NCBI GenBank assembly: GCA_910588625.1
Contig: CAJUQN010000027.1
Location: 1 to 28,162, forward strand
Direction of reading: 5' to 3'
Origin: an uncultured Oscillospiraceae bacterium
Lineage (GTDB): Bacteria > Bacillota > Clostridia > Oscillospirales > Oscillospiraceae
DNA: 28,162 nt
Positions 23,111 through 28,162 of this stretch are shown here, piece after piece (position 1 is the stretch's first letter; every line of letters starts with the position of its first letter). The position numbers were made by a program, and so were the translations under genes. The notes below the pieces were generated by a model that ran no database searches, was not told the origin of the DNA, and was given only the letters and a program-made list of their open reading frames with translations.

Positions 23111-23803
23111 ATGGCATCTAAGGACAAGACCAGTAAGACCGCGCGGGTCATGAACCTGCTGAGCAAAAAACCCGATCCCGCTTTGGAGGCGGAGACCGAC
23201 GCCCCCGCCGAGAAGCCCGCTGCCCCTGTGCCCCCCATCGTCACCTCCATCGCCCCGGACGCCGCCGTGTCGGTGCAGATCAAGAACGCCCTGGAGGATG
23301 CGCTGGAGAGTGAGCTGGGGCCCCAGGCCGCTGCGCCCCAGCCAGAGCCCCGGCCCGAGCCGGAACCCCAGCCGGAACACGTCCCTGTTCAGATCTCCGT
23401 CCCTGTCGAGGAACCTGAGCCGGAGTCCACCCCCGAGCCCGCGCCCCAGCCTGTGGCGCAGGAGCCCGCCCCTGTTCCGGCGCCGCCTGTGGAGGAGTCC
23501 ACCGTGTGGAAGGAGCCTCTTCAGCCTGAAAACCCCGGCTACATCAACGTTATGCAGGTGCTGGTGGAGGAGAAGGCCCCCAAATATGTGAAGATGTTCG
23601 GCCTGTGCAGCTGTGCGCGCTGCATGGAGGACGTAAAGGCCTATGCTCTGAACCACCTGCCCCCCAAGTATGTAGTGCTGGAGCCGGGCGACCGCATCCC
23701 CCGCATTACGGTGTACGACGGCAAATTTAGCAGCGACGTCGTAGCCCAGCTGCTCCAGGCCTGCAAGGTAGTTCACGAGACCCCCCACCACGGCCGCGAC
23801 TGA
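23111..23803 (+). CDS. ComFB-domain protein with Pro/Glu-rich linker
   Basis: A 230-residue protein in three parts: a short basic N-terminus (1-20), a long low-complexity Pro/Glu linker (about 30-135, e.g. PEPRPEPEPQPEH) and a C-terminal ComFB domain (145-225). The domain has INVMQVLVEEKAPKYVKMFG, a C-x-C-x2-C cluster (C166, C168, C171) and DVKAYALNHLPPKYVV, the family hallmark. ComFB was named from a Bacillus competence operon. Cyanobacterial members have been reported to bind cyclic dinucleotides and affect motility; whether this one does is untested. GAAGGAG lies 11 bases before the ATG. It shares an operon and terminator with the ParA gene, suggesting the pair work together. Confidence 0.87.
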   Translation: MASKDKTSKTARVMNLLSKKPDPALEAETDAPAEKPAAPVPPIVTSIAPDAAVSVQIKNALEDALESELGPQAAAPQPEPRPEPEPQPEHVPVQISVPVEEPEPESTPEPAPQPVAQEPAPVPAPPVEESTVWKEPLQPENPGYINVMQVLVEEKAPKYVKMFGLCSCARCMEDVKAYALNHLPPKYVVLEPGDRIPRITVYDGKFSSDVVAQLLQACKVVHETPHHGRD

Positions 23804-23810
23804 TCAAATG

Positions 23811-23850
23811 AAAAAACTCTGGCGGATGGAATCATCCGCCAGAGTTTTTT
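23811..23850. terminator. Bidirectional terminator between the ComFB and EAL-HDOD genes
   Basis: An 18-base perfect stem (23811-23828 with 23833-23850) and a 4-base loop. It begins with AAAAAA and ends in TTTTTTT, so U-tails arise on both strands for the two convergent genes. Confidence 0.94.
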
Positions 23851-23867
23851 TATTTTTATTTTTTGAC

Positions 23868-25160
23868 TCAGCCCTGGGGTACAGCCTCCTCCTCCTCAGC
23901 GGGCAGCTGCTGGGGATAGGGGTTGGTGAGCTGCTCCCAGAGGGTGTTTACGTTCTCCATGCAGATGAAGTACACACTGGTCATCATGTTGTCGGGGATA
24001 CCCAGCTCCTCCGCCAGCTTGGTGATCTTCTCCCAATCCGCGGACTCGTAGCTGAGCACCAGGTCGTACAGCATACCGCACCGGCCCTCGTGGTTCAGCA
24101 GGGCGGCCTTGATCTCATCCGCCACCGGCACCTCGGACAGAATGTCCTCCAGCGGGGCGTCGATCAGGTAGTTCAGTGTGGAGAACATACCCATCAGATA
24201 GGCCTCCGACTTGGAGATGGGCATATTCTTGGCGTAGTTCATCAGCTCGCTGCAGAAGTTGGCCCGCATAAAGGAACGCTTCAAAAACTCCTCCGAGCCG
24301 GGGTCCACGTCGTTCTCCGCATTGCTGGCGCTGAGCAGATAGATCCACTGCTTCAGCTGGCCCAGGCCCAGGGTCATAATAGCCTGGGTGATGGTGGTGG
24401 CCCGGTGGCGCAGGGCGAAATAGGCGGAGTTGACCATTTTCAGCAGGCCGTAGGACAGGCTGGCGTCGGCGGCGATCATGGTCTCGATCTCCTCCACGTT
24501 GGGCTCGTCCCGGGTGACGGCCACCATGAGCTGGAAGAAATTGCTCTGAATATATGCGCTGCTGTGGGCCCGGGTGGTCAGCTTGTCGGCCACATAGGAG
24601 CCCTCCAGGCCGTCCGCCCCCAGCACGATAGCCCGCTGGTACAACTGCGGGTCGTCGATGTTGGTGACAATGCACTTGATGTTCATGCTGTGGGCGATCT
24701 CCACCGTGTTCCGGATGGTGAGCTCCGTGGCCGTCTTGGCGTTAATCTTGATGAAATTGATGTCATCCAGCAGGGACAGATACCGGGGGGTGAACTGGAA
24801 ATCGTTCACCGCAATGCGGTAGCCCTCCTTGGCGTACTGCTGCACCAGGTGCATGGACAGAGGGTGGATAATCACCGCGTCGTCGATCTGGATGACCAGG
24901 TCGCTCTTGTCGAAGAGCCTTGGGGTCTTTTTCATCAGCAGCATGGTGGTAAAGGTCATAAAGTTCAGCGTCCCCTTCAACACCTTGGGGCTGTTGTCAG
25001 TCAAAAAGCTGTAGATGGTGTTGGCGGCGGCAAATTCCGCGCTGGAGGTGGAACTGTCACTGCTAAAGGCCTGATTGGCCCCATAATAAAGGATCTCATG
25101 TCCGAAGGTATTGCCATTTGCATCCCGAATGGGCTGCCGCACGATATATTTGCCGCTCAT
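23868..25160 (-). CDS. EAL-HDOD signalling protein, degenerate EAL (YuxH/CdgJ type)
   Basis: A 430-residue cytosolic protein with an N-terminal EAL-like domain (about 1-200) and a C-terminal HDOD domain (about 205-405). The EAL motif is replaced by EIL (22-24), and the metal-binding residues of active c-di-GMP phosphodiesterases are not evident, so it is probably non-enzymatic. The HDOD part has FFQLMVAVTRDEPNVEEIE and LLKMVNSAYFALRHRATTIT, the latter a family signature. EAL-HDOD proteins affect motility in several bacteria. TAGGAGGC precedes the ATG. It is the last gene of the flg-cheC-cheD-cheV operon and ends in a bidirectional terminator. An acidic tail closes the protein. Confidence 0.92.
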   Translation of the reverse strand: MSGKYIVRQPIRDANGNTFGHEILYYGANQAFSSDSSTSSAEFAAANTIYSFLTDNSPKVLKGTLNFMTFTTMLLMKKTPRLFDKSDLVIQIDDAVIIHPLSMHLVQQYAKEGYRIAVNDFQFTPRYLSLLDDINFIKINAKTATELTIRNTVEIAHSMNIKCIVTNIDDPQLYQRAIVLGADGLEGSYVADKLTTRAHSSAYIQSNFFQLMVAVTRDEPNVEEIETMIAADASLSYGLLKMVNSAYFALRHRATTITQAIMTLGLGQLKQWIYLLSASNAENDVDPGSEEFLKRSFMRANFCSELMNYAKNMPISKSEAYLMGMFSTLNYLIDAPLEDILSEVPVADEIKAALLNHEGRCGMLYDLVLSYESADWEKITKLAEELGIPDNMMTSVYFICMENVNTLWEQLTNPYPQQLPAEEEEAVPQG

Positions 25161-25182
25161 AGAAACTGCCTCCTATCCGTCC

Positions 25183-26112
25183 TTACCTATGAGTCTGCTC
25201 GTAGTGCAAAAGCAGATGATCCATCACGTCCACCAGGTGGCCGATTTCCGGCTTAGTGAGCTGCTCGTCCGCCCCCAGGTCCCGGCCTTTTAGGCGCATC
25301 TCCTCGCTGATCAGGGAGGAAAAGATGATGAGGGGGATTTCCTTGAACCGCTCACTGTCTTTCACCAGCTTGGTCAGCCGGTGACCGTCCATCTGGGGCA
25401 TTTCAATATCGGTGATGATGAGGGCCACGCCGTCGGTCACATCGCCGTTCTGAGGCAGCGCCACCAGGGCCTCCCACAACTCCAGGCCGTTAGGGAACAT
25501 ATGCAGGTTCACATAGTTGGCCTTATGGAGGGAGGACTCGATCATCTTGCTCAGCAGCACAGAGTCCTCCGCCACCCAGATGGGCTTGTCGTTGCGGTCC
25601 CGGGGACCCATCTGCTCCACCTCAGAGATCTGGATGGAGGTCTCCGGAGCGATCTCGGCCACGATGCGCTCAAAGTCCAGGATGGTGACCAGCTCGCCCT
25701 CGCACTGGGCGATGCCGGTGGCCACGCTCTCCGCGCCGCCGGACACGGTCTTGTCCGGCTTGGAGATGTCCGTCCAGGAGATGCGGCTGATGCGGTCCAC
25801 GGTATGCACCCGGAACGCGATGCACATCTTGTTGAAGTTGGTCACGATGAAGATGTCCTTATCGCTCTTGGGGCTGTCCACACCCAGGTATTTAGGCAGG
25901 TCCACCACGGTGATCACGGTGTCCCGGGGCCTAAAGATGCCCTCCACCGACGCGTGGGACAACGGCATGGGCTTCACCGGCGCGGAGATCATGATCTCCA
26001 GCACCTTGGCCACGTTGATGCCGTACAGATTGCCCCCGATGGTGAATTTCATCACTTCGATCTCGTTAGTACCGGACTCCAGCAGAATCCCCTGCTTGTG
26101 CTCTTCCATCAT
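25183..26112 (-). CDS. cheV: Chemotaxis coupling/adaptation protein CheV (CheW-receiver fusion)
   Basis: CheV couples receptors to CheA and tunes that coupling when its receiver domain is phosphorylated. The CheW domain covers about residues 15-155 (MKFTIGGNLYGINVAKVLEI, then GIFRPRDTVITVVDL). The receiver domain covers about 175-300, with acidic residues in WVAEDS, a probable phospho-Asp at 235 in IITDIEMPQMDG, and K286 in LTKPE. I chose ATG 26112 because AAGGGAG (26121-26127) lies 8 bases upstream. The earlier GTG 26121 overlaps that ribosome site. It is 30 bases after cheD. Confidence 0.96.
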   Translation of the reverse strand: MMEEHKQGILLESGTNEIEVMKFTIGGNLYGINVAKVLEIMISAPVKPMPLSHASVEGIFRPRDTVITVVDLPKYLGVDSPKSDKDIFIVTNFNKMCIAFRVHTVDRISRISWTDISKPDKTVSGGAESVATGIAQCEGELVTILDFERIVAEIAPETSIQISEVEQMGPRDRNDKPIWVAEDSVLLSKMIESSLHKANYVNLHMFPNGLELWEALVALPQNGDVTDGVALIITDIEMPQMDGHRLTKLVKDSERFKEIPLIIFSSLISEEMRLKGRDLGADEQLTKPEIGHLVDVMDHLLLHYEQTHR

Positions 26113-26142
26113 TTCCAACACTCCCTTTCCGCTTGCGCGGTC

Positions 26143-26625
26143 TTAAATGATAAGTTCCTTGCGCCCATAGCAGCGCACACAGCCCAAGCCGCTGTTCACG
26201 TCAAACAGCAGGGTCCGGGCCACGGACCCGCCCACATCCTCCTTCAAAAGGCGGATGCCTTCCTTTTTCAGGTTCAATCGGACGCTCTCAATGTTTCTCT
26301 GCCCGATGTTGCCCAAGGACCCACTGCCGTCCTTGAACATCATGGCCCCGCCGGCGATCTTGGCGGTGATCCTGGAGCGGTTGGCGCCTCTGGCCTCCAT
26401 CTGCTTCAAGGTCTCTTTGATCCCGGTGTCGGCGTATTTCATCACATTCTTACGCCCGGGTTCCATGTTAATTGGCAGCATGATATGAACCAAAGCTCCC
26501 AACTTCAGGGCTGGGTCATGCAGGCAAATGCCGATGCAGGATCCCAGCGCGTAGGTGATCAACATGCCCTCCCCTTTGGCCATTTTCATGTCTGCAATAC
26601 CGATTGTGATCTTACCTTCAGTCAT
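26143..26625 (-). CDS. cheD: Chemoreceptor glutamine deamidase CheD
   Basis: CheD deamidates receptor glutamines and binds CheC, raising CheC phosphatase activity. The 160-residue length is typical. The active-site cysteine is C30 in LITYALGSCIGICLHDP and the partner histidine is H47 in VHIMLP. A GGGAMMF-like AKIAGGAMMFKD segment and a C-terminal DVGGSVARTLLFDVNSG match the family. The ATG lies within the 3' end of cheC (8-base overlap), so the two partners are translationally coupled. Confidence 0.97.
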   Translation of the reverse strand: MTEGKITIGIADMKMAKGEGMLITYALGSCIGICLHDPALKLGALVHIMLPINMEPGRKNVMKYADTGIKETLKQMEARGANRSRITAKIAGGAMMFKDGSGSLGNIGQRNIESVRLNLKKEGIRLLKEDVGGSVARTLLFDVNSGLGCVRCYGRKELII

Positions 26626-27244
26626 TGCTTACGCCCAGCTTCCTTAATAGAGCATTCAGAGAACGGAGATCCGGGGACATGAGCAGGCGGCAGGGAACCT
26701 GCTTGTTCTCGCTGACAAAATTACCTCCGATGGTCATGATATAGTTGGATTGCCCGCCGTACTCCGCCATAGGCACGGCCAGAATCGCCCCTTGCATATC
26801 CACCGTAAAGGCCGGGACAGTCAAATCAATGTCCATGCCGGCCAGACCGCTCAGCGCGTTGATAAAGGTGGAGATCATGATGTTGCCCACTTCAACCAGG
26901 GCGGAGTGGTCCATCTCCGTCAGCTCGCTGTAGTCGCTTACCGTCCTGCCCATGATGCTCTCCAGCACAATGTTGACAAAGAGCAGCGGCTGCACCGAAA
27001 GCATAATGCCGTTGAGCTGCTTGCTCAGCTTCACCAGCACGCCGGCAGTGATCTCCTCGGGGCCGCCGATCCACTCGATGGCCTCGTTGTACTCCATGAT
27101 GCGTACCTCCGGCTGCTCAATGCGCACAACCCGTCCCAGCATCTGGGACAGCGCGGTGGCGGCGTTGCCGGTGCCGATGCTGCCCACCTCCTTCAAGGTG
27201 TCCAGCTCCAGCGAGCTCAGCTCGTGATAGTCTTTGATCGTCAT
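26618..27244 (-). CDS. cheC: CheY-P phosphatase CheC (site 1 Asn replaced by Ser)
   Basis: CheC dephosphorylates CheY-P and works with CheD in adaptation. At 208 residues it carries the two pseudo-symmetric helices of the family. The consensus is D/S-x3-E-x2-N-x22-P. Site 1 reads D15, E19, S22, P45, so the catalytic Asn is Ser. Site 2, in SALVEVGNIMIST, is complete with P 23 residues after the Asn. This predicts that only site 2 is active. GAGGGAGA precedes the ATG. It sits between a basal-body gene and cheD. Confidence 0.95.
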   Translation of the reverse strand: MTIKDYHELSSLELDTLKEVGSIGTGNAATALSQMLGRVVRIEQPEVRIMEYNEAIEWIGGPEEITAGVLVKLSKQLNGIMLSVQPLLFVNIVLESIMGRTVSDYSELTEMDHSALVEVGNIMISTFINALSGLAGMDIDLTVPAFTVDMQGAILAVPMAEYGGQSNYIMTIGGNFVSENKQVPCRLLMSPDLRSLNALLRKLGVSND

Positions 27245-27266
27245 ATTATCTCCCTCTTAATTTTGA

Positions 27267-28016
27267 TCAATTCCGAAGGCCATTGATCGTGGTCTCGATC
27301 TCGTCGGAGGTCTGCACCATTTTCAGGGCCAGGCCATAGGCTCGCTGGGACTCGATGAGCTTGGTGTACTCCTCCGCCAGATCGGCGTTGGAGCCCTCCA
27401 CCACACCCTGAATCAGCCGCCCTGTGCCGTACATCAGGTTTCCATTCTTATCCACCGGCAGGAAACGGGTGCTGTCAATGCCGGTCATACCGTCGTAGTT
27501 GATAAAATCGAACACGCCCACGGGCAGCTTCTCCTTCACACTGTCCTTGTCCACCTGGATCAGGCCGCCCACATCGCTGAGCACGAAGCGGCCCTGGTTG
27601 TCCCCCAGATAGTAGACCTGCTCGGTGATGGGCTGGCCGTTCTCGTCCACCTCGCCGGTGGGCTCCTCCCGTCCGTTCATAACGAAGGCGCCGTTGCGGG
27701 TATAGCTCACCTCGCCGGTGGCCAAATCTACCAGGGCAAAGAAGCCGTCCCCATCGATCATGTAGTCCGTGCTGCGCTGGAAGTCCTCCACAGGGCCCTG
27801 AGCGTGGTTCCGGGCGGTCATGAGGATGCGGGTGCCCACGCCCATGGGCAGCTCATCCTCGATACCCCGGTGGTCCTGGTACATCAGGGCGGTAAAGTCG
27901 GTACGGTTTGCCTTGAACCCGAAGGTGTTCAGGTTGGCGGTGTTGTCGCCGATGATATTCATACGCCTCATCTGCATGGAGGCGCCTACTGCGCCGATGT
28001 AAAAGGATTGATTCAT
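27267..28016 (-). CDS. Flagellar basal-body rod/hook protein, FlgF/FlgG family
   Basis: A 249-residue axial protein of the rod/hook family (FlgF/FlgG, called FlhO/FlhP in Bacillus). N-terminal helix: MNIIGDNTANLNTFGFKANR, the family consensus (about 19-38). A DGDGFFALVDLATGEVSYTR segment follows, typical of the FlgE/F/G domain, and the C-terminal helix ends LIESQRAYGLALKMVQTSDE. It is exported by the flagellar apparatus and assembles in the distal rod. Which of FlgF or FlgG it is cannot be settled from this sequence alone. It starts 11 bases after the stop of a second member of the family. GAGGTGAG serves as ribosome site. Confidence 0.9.
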   Translation of the reverse strand: MNQSFYIGAVGASMQMRRMNIIGDNTANLNTFGFKANRTDFTALMYQDHRGIEDELPMGVGTRILMTARNHAQGPVEDFQRSTDYMIDGDGFFALVDLATGEVSYTRNGAFVMNGREEPTGEVDENGQPITEQVYYLGDNQGRFVLSDVGGLIQVDKDSVKEKLPVGVFDFINYDGMTGIDSTRFLPVDKNGNLMYGTGRLIQGVVEGSNADLAEEYTKLIESQRAYGLALKMVQTSDEIETTINGLRN

Positions 28017-28027
28017 ACTATCTCACC

Positions 28028-28162
28028 TCATCCCATCCGGCCCACATCGCTGGCGGAGTGGCCCATCACTTCATCATACATCTTGGTTACGGTGGCGCAG
28101 CTTTGCAGCGCCCGCTGGCAGGTGAGCATCTCGGTCATCTGCTGGATCATGTCGGAGTTGGA
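28028..28162 (-). CDS. Flagellar basal-body rod protein, C-terminal fragment (5' part outside window)
   Basis: The minus-strand frame is open from the window edge for 44 residues to a TGA at 28030-28028. It reads SNSDMIQQMTEMLTCQRALQ and then the C-terminal helix, matching the end of FlgF/FlgG-type rod proteins (usual form SNVD..QEMT.MI..QRAY). Two cysteines replace more common residues. It is the upstream neighbour of the rod gene at 27267-28016, as in the paired flgF-flgG or flhO-flhP arrangement. Confidence 0.85.
   Translation of the reverse strand, partial: SNSDMIQQMTEMLTCQRALQSCATVTKMYDEVMGHSASDVGRMG

Noticed and set aside
22193..23791. A 532-codon minus-strand open frame opposite the ParA and ComFB genes
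   Set aside because: Low-complexity Gly/His/Leu/Arg product typical of antisense frames. The plus strand encodes clear ParA and ComFB domains.
23808..25256. A 482-codon plus-strand open frame opposite the EAL-HDOD gene
   Set aside because: No family pattern; starts inside the terminator region; the minus strand has the recognisable protein and ribosome site.
25381..26682. A 433-codon plus-strand open frame opposite cheV and cheD
   Set aside because: Antisense artefact rich in His, Gln and Leu; both opposite genes are certain.
1..28162. CRISPR arrays, tRNA/rRNA genes, insertion sequences, prophage, c-di-GMP riboswitch
   Set aside because: I looked for direct-repeat arrays, transposase motifs, terminal inverted repeats and conserved RNA cores and saw none.

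Overview
The window looks like a piece of chromosome from a motile, fairly GC-rich member of the Clostridia, most likely an Oscillospirales/Oscillospiraceae-type gut anaerobe. Three things point there. The chemotaxis set (CheA, CheW, CheR, CheB, CheV, CheC, CheD) is of the Bacillus/Clostridium kind. The order flgM-flgN-flgK-flgL-yviE-fliW-csrA matches the Bacillus subtilis late flagellar locus. Codon third positions are strongly G/C-rich. The genus is inference; no rRNA or tRNA gene is present.

Layout. (1) 1-3229, plus strand: 3' end of cheA, then cheW, cheR and cheB. (2) 3337-10174, plus strand: a sigma-28-like promoter followed by flgM, flgN, flgK, flgL, a yviE-like gene, fliW, csrA and a yjfB-like gene, closed by a strong terminator. 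No flagellin gene follows csrA here. (3) 10238-11561: an isolated Clp-type AAA+ ATPase gene between terminators. (4) 17353-11568, minus strand: an FtsE-like ABC ATPase, a methyl-accepting chemotaxis protein, then (after a terminator-like hairpin) a long FtsA/PilM-like actin-fold protein and a bitopic membrane protein with a Lys/Pro-rich cytoplasmic tail. (5) 17405-18480, plus strand: a sigma-A promoter and a membrane-anchored C39-like cysteine peptidase. (6) 22090-18495, minus strand: fliD, fliS and a small gene in the fliT position. (7) 22277-23850, plus strand: an orphan ParA-type ATPase and a ComFB-domain protein. (8) 28162-23868, minus strand: two rod/hook-basal-body genes (the first partial), cheC, cheD, cheV and a degenerate EAL-HDOD protein.

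How the parts work together. CheA/CheW/CheV couple receptors such as the local MCP to the motor. CheR/CheB (methylation), CheD (deamidation), CheC (CheY-P phosphatase) and CheV (phosphorylatable coupling) provide adaptation. FlgM would hold sigma-28 inactive until the hook is finished. FlgN and FliS are export chaperones for FlgK/FlgL and flagellin. FlgK, FlgL and FliD form the hook-filament junction and the cap. FliW and CsrA form the post-transcriptional switch on flagellin synthesis.

Less ordinary content is woven among these genes: three ATPases or actin-fold proteins of kinds normally linked to cell division or spatial positioning (FtsE-like, FtsA/PilM-like, ParA-like), each beside a partner of unclear role, and an orphan Clp-like ATPase. 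The best candidates for undescribed biology are the FtsA-like/Lys-Pro-tail pair, with duplicated beta-grasp-like repeats and a ten-base C tract, and the ParA-ComFB pair. No intergenic gap exceeds 300 bases.
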